NCBI RefSeq assembly: GCF_932274485.2
Contig: NC_065882.2
Coordinates: 37,418,593 to 37,482,592, forward strand
Length of the DNA: 64,000 nt
Reading direction: 5' to 3'
DNA from: Patella vulgata
Lineage: Eukaryota > Mollusca > Gastropoda > Patellidae
Shown here: positions 50,876-63,090 of the stretch, one piece after another
How positions within the stretch are numbered: position 1 is the first letter of the stretch
Layout: the number at the start of each line of letters is the position of its first letter
Notes under the pieces: generated by a model
What the model was told of the DNA's origin: nothing
What the model saw: only the letters and a program-made list of their open reading frames with translations
Database searches by the model: none
Translations under genes and position numbers: made by a program

Positions 50876-50909
50876 AAAATCAAATATCCCCTACTTTTTT
50901 TGAATAGTA
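50876..50909 (-). repeat. Right terminal inverted repeat of Tc1-like element
   Basis: 34 bp, exact partner of the left repeat; a polyadenylation-type AATAAA lies upstream at about 50793. Confidence 0.92.
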
Positions 50910-52565
50910 TATATCAATTAGTCTCTCTATAGAAGGAGTTACCCAAAAAATATTAGATTACCTTTTTGAAAAAACAGACCTCTAAACATGCTCGTACAGC
51001 GGCGCTAGTCTTCTTTTATATAGAATTCCAACCACCAAGGGATCTTTTACGGTCACACCAATGTGTACACGGGACTTTGGAATCGCGTTCATGTCAGCTA
51101 CTCAAATATGTAATTGGTTCAAAAATTGATTGAATATTCAATGAAATATCGCCAATTTTCTGGTTTCGTGCACATTAAAGGTTTGACGTCACTAATAAAA
51201 ATTTAATATTAATTACAGATAGAGACCATGCTCAAACAGCGTCATGCCTTTTATCACAGGTACAATATTCGATACCACTGTACGATACTACTGCAACCGA
51301 CTAATAAATTGGACTTTCTTATAAACAGCGCGAGCCGTCGATTTCTATGCAGATGATTTCCGGTATAAGATAATTTTGACACAGAAGCAACAATATTAAT
51401 TCAAAGGCTAATTATTACACACAGCAATCAACTATTTCTGTTACAGGGTCACTAAACCCATATTTTGGAAAGAAGAAAACACTCATAGTTGAAATAATTT
51501 CAGTTCAAATATCATCAATCTTGAATAGGCTCTATACGTTGACAAAACGTACAGATTGTATCCCCAACTTATGTTTCGCTTAACAATGAAAGGTGCCGTG
51601 TTCAATTTTCGGTCCCTTTGTTCTGCTACTCCTGAAATTTGGGACTATTGTACAATCGTTTTATATATAACACTACCGATAGGCCTCTCTGTAGAAGAAG
51701 TTCCAAATCGTAAAAATACAACGTTTTCGATTTTCGATCTCTTTTTTCGGCTACCCCTGACATTTCAAAAAATGATACAGTGGTTTCACAAAACAGAGTA
51801 CCCATTAGCCTCTCGATTGAGAAAGTTTTTAAAAAAATCGTTTGGGAGGCTTTCCGAGAAACATGTGTCCAAAATTGCTCGAAATCGTAAAAAAACGTTA
51901 CTTTTCAAAGTCACATAACTTTTTAAATTTTGGATAGAAACATGCCGCTTTAGTACCATCCGATAGACAATTCAATTGGCTATTAAACGATATAAAACTT
52001 TAACTAATCGACAAGAACACAATTGATACATCGCATTTTCCGGACAGGCACCCATTTTTCACAATTTTGTCAAAGTTTTGATAACTTTCTTGACTACTTC
52101 CGGTGATTAGAGGATTTTCATTTATAGTTCATGGACTGGTTTGGTCCTTCGACTTAATATTCCTGAAGTTTCAGAAAAATCGTTGTAGCCGTTTTAAAAA
52201 AATAAGAACTCTACGATTTGACCAAAATGCGAAAAAATTTTAAAAATCAAAGTCAACATTTCAGAACAAAACTTATATTGTTGGAATCGGACTGATGTCA
52301 GCTATCCAAAAATATAACTGAAATTTCAAAATTCGAAAAAATAAAAATTTTAGAAAATTTTGTAAATTTTCCATTTTTCACCAAAAAAATGAGAGCGACA
52401 AAGTTTCTAAATTCCACAGTTTTGAACTGCTATCTGCTTGGAAATGTCTCCAGCTATCCAAAAATGTACATATCTGAGGAATCGATTGAGAATTAAGAGA
52501 ATAATGGCCGATTTTCAATTTTCGTGCACGTTAAAGATTTCACGCATTTCAGGCAAAACGGAAAA

Positions 52566-52792
52566 AATAAATAATATTAATCTTAGTAATAACAATAGTC
52601 TTTCACCGAAGTTGAAAGCCTAATAATAAGAATAATCTTAGTAATAACAATAGTCTTTCACCGAAGGTGAAAGCCTAATAATATTAATCTTAGTAATAAC
52701 AATAGCCTTTCACCGAAGGTGAAATCCTAATGATAATATTAATCTTAGTAATAACAATAGTCTTTCACCGAAAGGTGAAAGCCTAATAATAA
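52566..52792. repeat. Array of four solo hairpins, class C code
   Basis: Four units of about 52-58 bp, each a leader TTAGTAATAACAATAG, hairpin CTTTCACC-GAA-GGTGAAAG and then TAATAATA. Single changes in arms (AGTTGAAAG, GGTGAAATCC, an extra A in one loop). A class A head follows at 52793. Confidence 0.88.
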
Positions 52793-55237
52793 CTAGACCT
52801 GCAAGCAGCACCGAACCGGCTTTCGGGAATCAGACAGGAAGTGTGTCATACAATAGCCCATTTATCGAGCTACCAAACGATACTTTAGATGTTTTGATCC
52901 GGTCACACCCGACGGTGAAATCCCGATTGTTGCAAGAGCACCGATTTTTACTGCCTTTTTTTTTAAATATCGAATATTTATTTGAATACTTCCTGTTTAA
53001 GGATCATTATCGGGATAGATTTAACAAGTGGTATGGGAACTTAACTTCCTGTACCTGAAGTTTCAGAAAGATCCATTGGACATTATACCATTAGAAGCAG
53101 ATTTACAGATATAACGATTTTTCGACTTTTGTCAAAGATTGTGGCCCTTTTGGACCATTTATTCTATATTGAGGCTTCTAAATTTGGATTCACGCCATAG
53201 ACCACCGTTAGGACTCTAAGTAACATAGATTTAAGAAAGGAAATAAGAGAAGTTTTCGAAATAAAAGCGTCTGAATAGGCTCAAAAAAAGAAAATAATAG
53301 ATTTTCAGCGTTCCATTATATATTGCCTAACCCGCGAATTTTTACCATTTAGATGTCATAAGATCGTCCATTGTTCGAACTATCCAATGACACTTTAGTT
53401 GTTTTGATTCGGTGGAATCTGGCGTAGTAATCACTTTTTTCGCAAGATCGCCATTTTTTTTTTACGTTTTTTTTTCTCAAAATATCGGATATTTTTTTAC
53501 TACTTCCGGTTTTTGGATCATTGTCGGGATAGCTTTAACAAGTTGTTTGGTTACCTTACCTTCTGTACAAGAAGTTTCAGAATAATCCATTCAGCTGTTT
53601 TCCAAAGAAAGAAAATTAGAAGATCATTTTCAGTAATTTAAGGATTTTTAAACTTTTTTCAAAGATTGAGGTTCTTTTTGGACCACTTATATTATTTCAA
53701 TGCTTTTATTTTTGGACTCACGCCATAGTCCACCGATAAGACTCTGAGTAAAAAAAGTTTAAGAAAAATCCTGGTTTTCATTTTCGAGAAAATGGCGTCT
53801 CAAAATGCTCCAAAACGGAAAATACTAGATTTTCGATCTACCATAATTTATTTTCTAGCTATCTAAATCGTATCATTCAGATGTCATATGATAATCCATT
53901 AATGGGGCTATCCAGCGACACTTTAGTTCTTTTGGTCCGCTAAGATCTGATGGAGAAATCAAGTTTTTCGCACGAGCGCTAATTTTTTTAAACCTTTTTC
54001 TTCATTTTTTGAATACGTCAGGTATGGAGATTATTGTCGGGATAGTTTTAATAACCAATTTGGGCAATTAGATAGCCACGGGGCTCTGTAATGATATATT
54101 ACATTATCTGATCAGATAAAATGGCCCTGAGAAATCCTATGTTCAAAAGTGCCAAAAATTCAAAAATGTCAAAATATCGAAAATTAAATTTCAATAACTC
54201 AATACATATTATACATCGTTAGAATTGTAATTAGGTCCGCTTCTGAATGTGTAACCTTTTCGTACAAATCTGATTAAATAATAAAATAATATAGCATTTT
54301 CCAAAATTTCACGATTTTTCAACTTTTTTCGATTTTCTGTACGTTATTTTACCTATTCCAGACATTTCAATGTCTTATTGGATGGATTCATGTACAAGAC
54401 TACCGGAGGGACTCTCGATAGGTAAAGTTTAAGAAAATCCTTGGAGCAGTTTTCGAGATACAGGCGTCCAAAAACGCTCCAAATCAGAAAATACTTGATT
54501 CCCAGCATGTCATATTTTGCTGCCCTCTCATAGGATTCGTGTGGAATTGGTATCATATGATAGTCAAATCCCCGGGCTACCCACCGATACCTTAATTTCT
54601 TTAATCCGTTGATATCGGGTCGAGAAATCACGTTTTTCCCCCAAAGCTCCCATTTTTTGCGTTTTCTTCAAAATATCGGACAATTTTTCGACCACTTCCG
54701 GTTTAAGGATCCTTGTCGAAATAGCTTTATCAGTTGGATTTGGACAATAACTTCATGTTCCAGAAGTTTCAGAATCGTCGATTCAGCCGTAAAACGAAAC
54801 TCGGGCTCACAAAATGGGCAGAAAATTCGAAAAAAAAACGAAAAATAAAGGGTGATAACTCTGAAAGAAAGTTATATTACAGGAATCGGATTGCCTTCAA
54901 GTACCCAAAAATGTAGGTCAAATTTGAAAATTTTGAAAAATAACAAAAATTGTCTCTTAAACAACAGCGACGAAGTTTCGAAATTTCGAAATTTTCAACT
55001 GCTATCATCCGAGAAAATGTCATTTGTATGAAAATAGGTACAGAATTGACGAAGTTACGGCCGTTTTTTAATTTTTATGCACCGCACGAAATTCGGTCAC
55101 TTCCGGTCTGCGCAGAAGTTTCGAAAATACTTTATCAAGTAGCCACCACCCGGTTTCCCGATTGAAAATTGAACCCCAGATCGATATCTGATTTTGATCA
55201 TGGAGAAATAGGCTCCCGCGGTAAATAATAATAATAA
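52793..55237 (+). repeat. Class A repeat module, complete
   Basis: Close sister of 2253-4775, with the same internal units and shared changes (for example the missing TTTTACCTCCC after ATTGGACA). A short deletion lies near 54965 and another before GAGAAAATGTCATTTG. The tail GATCGATATCTG, GAGAAATAGG, CCCGCGG leads into (TAA)n. Confidence 0.8.
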
Positions 55238-56619
55238 CTAGATCTGCATAGCAGATATCAAAGCTTTCATATAAACTGCAAAAGGGATTATAAGAATCTA
55301 TGAATCAACAACCACTTTGACGGAAGATATTCTCTCGGCTAAAAAATCTTTTTTCTCTCAGCTACGAGAGATACGTAGAGTTAAACCGGCCCAGAGCCGG
55401 CCGTGTTGATAAGAAGCCGCTTATTTGACATTGACACATAACTGAAGGTGAATAGGCCTACCCGTCCAGTTAATACAATGGGCAATCTCACATCGGTCTA
55501 CTACAGAGAGGCACATACTAGTCGCCTCCTAATTCACCAAGACATTTAGTCCAAACCTTGACTCTCATACATATAAACCATTTGGTACTACATGTACATG
55601 TATTTCGTACTTATATCATATTAAACCCCTCGGCCGCCATGTTGAATCACACAGTATTTAACGTTCTATATCCTAACATCTTTATGAAATCAACGACAAA
55701 TCTAAACTTGGGCACTACAACCATTTTTATTTTTACATCATTCATTTTTTTTTAAATAAGTAATTCTATCACAAATTATAGTGAAGATACCGATCAGTTT
55801 TTCTTTGTGTTAATGCGTTCTACATTTTCAAAGCAATGATTCTTATAATGTGCCAGCCGCCATGACACCGGCGGACATTATAACTTCGATAGGCGAGAAA
55901 CTTCAGGTAGCAGTTGGGTTTCATCAAATCATATAATTATGCGGTACGGCTTCACCTTTATTTCAATGGGAATTGGTTTATTATATGTGCAGTGCAGTTT
56001 TAGGTCAGTTTATGTGTAAATTAAGGGAGCTATACATAGGCCAGTAACCTTTTTGTAGTCATTTGACTAAAAAAAACTTGCGGAAAGGAACTCCGTAGGA
56101 CAAGCCACTACTGTGGCGGGAGTAAGGCGGAAGACATCAGTAGTGGAACCATTTCTAAGCTAATCCCGAAGTGCGTTGCTATTGTAAGAATATATAAAAT
56201 GGGGTTTACGGTCCCGCTTTTTTGCTGTAGTTTGAGTAATGAGTTAGAGCGTATATTTTGTAGTCAAAAAATCATTGCAAATAGAAGACCTCATCCCCAC
56301 CACCACCACCCTGTAATACACTAGCTAGCTTGTGTTTTTCCATATTCCATTTCAAAGAGATAGATAGAGAACACGCGAAATATAAAGTGATTTTTCTTAC
56401 AATCAGGGACCATAATTCATGAAGTTACGATTCGATATGCGCAAATATCGAAAGGAACCATATCTTTGGGTTATAAACATGGATGTCAAGTTTCATCAAA
56501 ATCTTTCACTGTGAAAAACCGGGGCTAAGTCATCTGAAATCAAACAAATTTTACAATGTAGGTAGTGAAAACAAAATGTTATGTTAAGCGTTGTTCGAGG
56601 GTGGAGTGGGTGCATAAAA

Positions 56620-57020
56620 TTCCAAATGCAAAGGGTTATTTTTCGTGCACGCCAATATGCACACAGGATTTCGATTTTTCGTCCTTCCCAAAAAACTGCA
56701 CTCAAAGTTAGTTGTCGGGTCTTCGGTCAAGAACCACGCACAAAGGGAGAGAACGGGGACCTCTGTTTTGCATACCATCCAAGCGACTAGGCACTAATCC
56801 TTGTACCATGGACGAGGGGACGGGCGTTTTTCGTCCCATTGAAACGACTAGACACAGATCCTTGCTAGGCCTTCCATACTTCACCACTACCAACGGGGAA
56901 CCACTTTGACCTCGGGTTTTCGTACCATCCGACCGACTAGACACTAATCCTTTCAAGGCCTTCCGTTCTGCACAAATGAGCCACGCTGGCCTCGTTTTGT
57001 CGTAACATACAAACGACTAG
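56620..57020 (-). mobile_element. Reversed SINE-core segments, partly tandem
   Basis: On the minus strand it contains pieces like CTAGTCGTTCGGATGG, the same text as the SINE at 41420 (GCTGTCTAGTCGTTCGG, GACGAAAAACCGAGGTCC). On + this appears as CGACTAGACAC or CGACTAGGCAC recurring near 56785, 56840, 56935 and 57012. It ends with GTGCACGCCAATATGCACAC near 56650. The sister region is 60465-60870. ORFs here have different ends in the two copies and are not genes. Confidence 0.6.
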
Positions 57021-57740
57021 ACAATGTTTCATAATTTAGTCATGTTCGCGTGGGTGGGTTGGCAGCAGAATTGATATGTACATGATAGTGACACGAGGAG
57101 GTGGTGGTGGGGGAGAGGGGTGTACACAAATCACACAAATCAGAGCTTTGTAATACGCGCATATACTTGATATACTAAATACACAAATGGCTGAATTTCG
57201 AGACATTTCTGGCTCTCTTTTAACACATAATGAGAACACTGCATTAATTTCTATATATCAGTAAAATATGCCTCAGACCCATTGTATCATATATGATACA
57301 CTAAATTTCGACATTGATTTTCAGAAAAAATATTGTTTATTTTTAAATTTGAATTAGTCTAGTAACAAAATATATTTTCTGGCAACAAATAGCATATAAA
57401 TAGAAATAGATTTACTTTCTGATTATTTTTTTTTAAATGAAATCATTCCAGGGCTTTTATTGACATTTCAGAAAATGTAGAGTTGGTCCCATGCACTTGA
57501 GGCCAGGGTCCTTGAAGTTGTACAGCTGCACCCGGTGACCGATATTTATTTAACGGGGAATAAGTGATAATTCATATTATAACAGTAAATAATTAAAATA
57601 TTCCATAGTGATTATAATAATATGTATATCATGTAGGTGTGCATATCTGATATGCTGGGTATTACAGGGTTAAAATTGTGACCTCTGTAAATAGGCCCTT
57701 TCCTTGCATTTAGTTTTAGAGTTAGGAGTGCTAAAATTGA

Positions 57741-57919
57741 GAGAGCGAAATGGGGTTGATCGACCACTCGACACAAACTAGGTCATTTCGGGACTAACGT
57801 ATGGTTCAATTTTATTTCAATACTTCGCTTGCGCGTAGGGGTCTAGCAGTGGGAGGAAACCGGGTGATCCTGAAAAAACACACAGGTTGGACGGGCGACC
57901 TACTCCTTGTCACGTACGG
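57741..57919 (-). mobile_element. tRNA-derived SINE fragment, minus strand
   Basis: Reads on + as CACTCGACACAAACTAGG, TCATTTCGGGACTAA, CTTGCGCGTAGGGG, GCAGTGGGAGGAAACCGG, GGTTGGACGGGCGACC and TACTCCTTGTCACGTACG, the reverse of the core and end of the + strand SINEs. The tRNA head is missing. It is the only copy of this SINE on the minus strand in the window. Confidence 0.8.
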
Positions 57920-58098
57920 AAAGATGCCCCAGCAGTCCAAATAGGTCAAAATACGCGATTTCGGTTTCTAGTGTCGAAACATCGTTGCACTCATTTTAAA
58001 AAATTGTCTTTTAAAGATAATGTGTATAGTACTAATACCTATCACATACGGAAGAGGCGATAACATCTCTTTGCATTTGCAATTTCAAAATTAATTAA

Positions 58099-58600
58099 AA
58101 CCAATATTAAATTCCGAAAATCGTTTTTTTGCTAAAACTCTTTTTTTTTTAATGTGATCAAATTGGGGGTAAAGCACGGAGTCCGGGGTGGTAATGGGCG
58201 TATTGTGTCCAAATTTCATGGTTTTCGGACAATCGGTGCCGGTGTCACGGCGAAATTCCACTTTTTTCCCCTCATGGAAGCCGTAAATTGACTTGTGGCC
58301 AGTGTCCTTGAAGTTGTACAGCTGCACCCGGTGACCAATATTTATTTAACTGGGAATAAGTGATAATTCATATTATAGCAGTAAATAATTAAAATATTTC
58401 ATAGGCATTATAATAATATGTATATCATGTCTGGGTATTACAGGGTTAAAACCAATATTAAATTCCGAAAATCGTTTTTTTGCTAAAACTCTTTTTTTTA
58501 ATGGGATCAAAATGGGGGTAAAGCACAGAGTCCGGGGTGGTAATGGGCGTATTGTGTCCAAATTTCATGGTTTTCGGACAATCGGTGTCGGTGTCGCCGG
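58099..58600 (+). repeat. 350-bp tandem unit, about 1.4 copies
   Basis: Units start at 58099 and 58450 (351 bp apart), preceded by the end of another unit at 57495-57660. Same text as 61500-63090. Confidence 0.8.
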
Positions 58601-60464
58601 AATTTAGTACGCATGGTACCGTTGGTTCCTGTGTAGCGCATAAGCGAAATCAAAACCAGCTAAACTCGAAAACAACCTTGTCGGCACGGAAAACATCAAA
58701 GGAGAAATTCGAATTTTTGAAATATTCAAATACCAAACATTCGACCATGATCCAGGCTATCCTGAAATGTAATAATTTCGGTAATAGGAGACACATTCTC
58801 TAAGTCACGACCAATTGTGTATGTTTTCAATCCCATTAATGTGGATTTTTCACTATTTTTCATTTTCAATTCAAAATGGCGTCCATCAGTTGACATAAAT
58901 CAAAATTCTACTGCCTACATTTTATGGGCTTTCCTTCAAGGATTAGCGATATTTCACATTTCAAGATGGTGGCACTTCCGGTTTGGGCTACAAACTCCAT
59001 TTTTTGTGTACGAATCAGTAGTGTCGTAACTAGTAAAGAAATACAATTTCAAGGCAATCGGACCTATATTTCGTCGATTTTTTTTAAAACTTTGATCCTT
59101 AATTTCATCAAGGGCAGATAATACAGAAAATTTCTAATGACATTTTTCAAGTTGTATCGGTAAGATCTACTTACATACTGAATTTCATGAAAATCGTGCA
59201 ACTATTAAAGAAGTTGTCAAGTTGATTTTAACTTCCGGTTCGAACTCACAGCGACGAATTTTTGAAATTCGAAAATCCGAAATAGCAGAATTGAAGTAAA
59301 TGATTCAAGGTACTCAAGGAATTTTTTTTAGTAAAATAGGTCAAAAAGTCACAAAGTTACAGCAATGTAGGTCAAATGCATTCGTTCGTAAATTTCGGTG
59401 ATTTTGGATGTGTAAAACGTTTTCAAACATACCTATTCCAAAGCCACCACCAATTCTTGGGGGGGGGGGGGGTAGGTCAAAGTTTCAGAAAGATCCCACG
59501 GTTAGATTCTGAGATATAAGATTTGCAGGAAAAAAAAAAAAAAAAATAATAATAATAACTAGATCTGCATAGCAGATATCAAAGCTTTCATATAAACTGC
59601 AAAAGGGGTTATTAGAATCTATGAATCAACAATCACTCTGACGGAAGATATTCTCTCGGCTAAAAAATCTTTTTTCTCTCAGCTACGAGAGATACGTAGA
59701 ATTAAACCGGCCCAGAGCCGACCGTGTTGATAAGAAGCCGCTTATTTGACATTGACACATAACAGAAGGTGAATAGGCCTACCCGTCCAGTTAATACAAT
59801 GGGCAATCCTACATCGGCCAACTAAAGAGAGGCACATACTAGTCGCCTCCTACTTCCCCAAGACATTTAGTCCAAACCTTGACTCTCATACATATAAACC
59901 ATTTGGTACTACATGTACATGTATTTCGTACTTATATCATATTAAACCCCTCGGCCGCCATGTTGAATCACACAGTATCCTAACATCTTTATGAAATCAA
60001 CGACAAATCTAAACTTGGGCACTCAAAACACTTTTATTTTTACATCATTCAGTTTTTTTTAAATAAGTAATTCTATCACAAATTATAGTGAAGACTGGAC
60101 CACTAAACTAGTTACCGATCAATTTTTCTTTGTGTTAATGCGTTCTACATTTTCAAAGCAATGATTCTTATAATGAGCGAGCCGCCATGACACCGGCGGA
60201 TATTATGACTTCGATAGGCGTGAAACTTCAGGTAGCAGTTGGGTTTCATCAAATCATATAATTATGCGGTGCGGCGTCACCTTTATTTCAATGGGAATTG
60301 GTTTATTATATGTGCAGTGCAGTTTTAGGTCAGTTTATGTGTAAATTAAGGGAGCTATACATAGGCCAGTAACCTTTTTGTAGTCATTTGACTACTGAAA
60401 TCAAACAAATTTTACAATGAAAACAAAATGTTATGTTAAGCGTTGTTCGAGGGTGGGGTGGGTG

Positions 60465-60870
60465 CATAAAATTCCAAGGGTTATTTTTCGTGCACGACAA
60501 TATGCACACAGGATTTCGATTTTTCGTCCTACCGAAAAAACTCCACGCAAAGTTAGTTGTCGGGCCTTCGGTCAAAAACCACGGACAAAGGGGGACAACG
60601 GGGACCTCTGTTTTTCATACCATCCAAGCAACTAGGCACTAATCCTTGTACCATGGACGAGGGGACGGGCGTTTTTCGTCCCATTGAAACGACTAGACAC
60701 AGATCCTTGCTAGGCCTTCCATACTTCACCACTACCAACGGGGAACCACTTTGACCTCGGGTTTTCGTTCCATCCGAACGACTAGACACTAATCCTTGCA
60801 AGGCCTTCCGTTCTGCACAAATTAGCCACGCTGGCCTCGTTTTGTCGTAACACACAAACGACTAGACAAT
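60465..60870 (-). mobile_element. Reversed SINE-core segments, sister copy
   Basis: Counterpart of 56620-57020 with the same order of CGACTAGACAC blocks and small indels. Confidence 0.6.
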
Positions 60871-61499
60871 GTTTCATAATTTAGTCATGTTCGCGTGGGT
60901 GGGTTTGCAGCAGAATTGATATGTACATGATAGTGACACGAGTAGGAGGGGAGGGGGGGGAGCGGGGTGTACACAAATCACACAAATCAGAGCTTTGTAA
61001 TACACGCATGATATACTAAATACACAAATGGCTGAATTTCGAGACATTTCTGGCACTCTTTTAACACATAATGAGAACATTGCATTAATTTCTATATATC
61101 AATAAAATATGCCTCAGACTCATTGTATCATATATGATACACTAAATTTCGACATTGATTTTCAGAAAAAATATTGTTTATTTTTAAATTTGAATTAGAC
61201 TAGTAACAAAATATATTTTCTGGCAACAAATAGCATATAAATAAAAATAGATTTACTTTCTGATTATTTTTTTTAAATGAAATCATTCCAGGGCTTTTAT
61301 TGACATTTCAGAAAATGTAGAGTTGGTCCCATGCACTTGAGGCCAGGGTCTTTGAAGTTGTACAGCTGCACCCGGTGACCGATATTTATTTAACGGGGAA
61401 TAAGTGATAATTCATATTATAGCAGTAAATAATTAAAATATTTCATAGGGATTATAATAATATGTAAGCTTATATCATGTCTGGGTATTACAGGGTTAA

Positions 61500-63090
61500 A
61501 ATCAATATTAAATTCCGAAAATCTTTTTTTTGCTAAAACTCTTTTTTTTTAATGGTATCAAAATGGGGGCAAAGCACTGAGTCCGGATTGGTAATGGGCG
61601 TATTCTGTCCAAATTTCATGGTTTTCGGACAATCGGTGCCGGTGTCACGGCGAAATTCCACTTTTTCCCCCCTCATGGAAGCCGTAAATTGACTTGAGGC
61701 CAGGGTCCTTGAAGTTGTACAGCTGCACCCGGTGACCGATATTTATTTAACGGGGAATAAGTGATAATCCATATTATTGCAGTAAATAATTAAAATATTT
61801 CATAGGGATTATAATAATATGTATATCATGTCTGGGTATTACAGGGTTAAAACCAATATTAAATTCCGAAAATCGTTTTTTTTGCTAAAACTCTTTTTTT
61901 AATGGTATCAAAATGGGGGTAAAGCACAGAGTCCGGGGTGGTAATGGGCGTATTGTGTCCAAATTTCATGGTTTTCGGACAATCGGTGCCGGTGTCACGG
62001 CGAAATTCCACTTTTTTCCCCATCATGGAAGCCGTAAATTGACTTGAGGCCAGGGTCCTTGAAGTTGTACAGCTGCACCCGGTGACCGATATTTATTTAA
62101 CGGGGAATAAGTGATAATCCATATTATAGCAGTAAATAATTAAAATATTTCATAGGGATTATAATAATATGTATATCATGTCTGGGTATTACAGGGTTAA
62201 AACCAATATTAAATTCCGAAAATCGTTTTTTTGCTAAAACTCTTTTTTTTAATGGGATCAAAATGGGGGTAAAGCACAGAGTCCGGGGTGGTAATGGGCG
62301 TATTGTGTCCAAATTTCATGGTTTTCGGACAATCGGTGCCGGTGTCACGGCGAAATTCCACTTTTTTCTCCTCATGGAAGCCGTAAATTGACTTGAGGAC
62401 AGGGTTCTTGAAGTTGTACAGCTGCACCCGGTGACCGATATTTATTTAACGGGGAATAAGTGATAATTCATATTATAGCAGTAAATAATTAAAATATTTC
62501 ATAGGGATTATAATAATATGAATATCATGTCTGGGTATTACAGGGTTAAAACCAATATTAAATTCCGAAAATCGTTTTTTTGCTAAAACTCTTTTTTTTT
62601 AATGGGATCAAAATGGGGGTAAAGCACAGAGTCCTGGGTGGTAGTGGGCGTATTGTGTCCAAATTTCATGGTTTTTGGACAATCGGTGCCGGTGTCACGG
62701 CGAAATTCCACTTTTTTCCCCTCATGGAAGCCGTAAATTGACTTGAGGCCAGGGTCCTTGAAGTTGTACAGCAGCACCCGGTGACCGATATTTATTTAAC
62801 GGGGAATAAGTGATAATTCATATTATAGCAGTAAATAATTAAAATATTTCATAGGGATTATAATAATATGTATACCATGTCTGGGTATTCCAGGTTTAAA
62901 ACCAATATTAAATTCCGAAAATCGTTTTTTTGCTAAAACTCGTTTTTTTTAATGGGATCGAAATGGGGGTAAAGCACAGAGTCCGGGGTTGTAATGGGCG
63001 TATTGTGTCCAAATTTCATGGTTTTTGGACAATCGGTGCCGGTGTCACGGCGAAATTCCACTTTTTTCCCCTCATGGAAGCCGTAAATTG
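61500..63090 (+). repeat. 350-bp tandem array, about 4.5 units
   Basis: AACCAATATT (AATCAATATT in the first) starts units at 61500, 61851, 62201, 62550 and 62900, so the period is 349-351 bp. Each has GTCCAAATTTCATGG, ACAATCGGTGCCGGTGTC, TTGAAGTTGTACAGC, TTATTTAACGGGGAATAAG and GTATATCATGTCTGGG. The last unit exits at GACATTGAAAAAAAACGACG. A minus-strand ORF recurs (around VEFRRDTGTDCPKTMKFGH), but its ends vary with the length of the A/T runs. Confidence 0.9.

Larger units (their letters stand above)
49387..50909 (+). mobile_element. Tc1/mariner-superfamily transposon, 1.5 kb
   Basis: Perfect 34-bp terminal inverted repeats by eye (49387-49420 and 50876-50909), beginning TACTATTCAAAAAAAGTAGG. 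It is flanked by TA on both sides within a short TA run. Related unoccupied sites in this window (CACATATATATCAATT near 42356 and 46856) fit an insertion at TA with a 2-bp duplication if the element itself starts with TA. The interior carries one transposase gene with a frameshift. The intact ends suggest a recent copy that could still be moved in trans. Confidence 0.92.
48178..52792 (+). repeat. Class C repeat module carrying a SINE and a Tc1-like transposon
   Basis: The head is CTAGAATTGCGCGCAAT. The SINE is at 49101-49370 and the Tc1-like element at 49387-50909, inserted just past the SINE's (CT)n. The reversed SINE-core fragment is at about 50990-51085, followed by the class C 3' half (TTGACTACTTCCGGTGATTAG, CTGAAGTTTCAGAAAAATCG). 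Its end is shortened (CACGCATTTCAGGCAAAACGG) before the hairpin array. Confidence 0.75.
55238..59558 (+). repeat. Class D repeat module with long private 5' interior
   Basis: The head is CTAGATCTGCATAGCAGA with CAAAGCTTTCATAT. The 5' interior (55320-57480) is shared only with the next module. It has a hairpin-rich CTCTCGGCTAAAAAATC region, a GGCCGCCATGTTGAATC stretch, and reversed SINE-core repeats (56620-57020). An about 470-bp piece (roughly 56080-56535) is missing from the sister. Then come a reversed SINE (57741-57919), 350-bp units from 58099 and 58450, and the class D 3' third (AACTTCCGGTTCGAACT, CCACCACCAATTCTTGGGG). Confidence 0.75.

Noticed and set aside
16668-52792. CRISPR array or bacterial integron
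   Set aside because: The hairpin units have no unique spacers of fixed length, and no cas or integrase gene is present; the SINEs and Tc1-like element point to a eukaryote.
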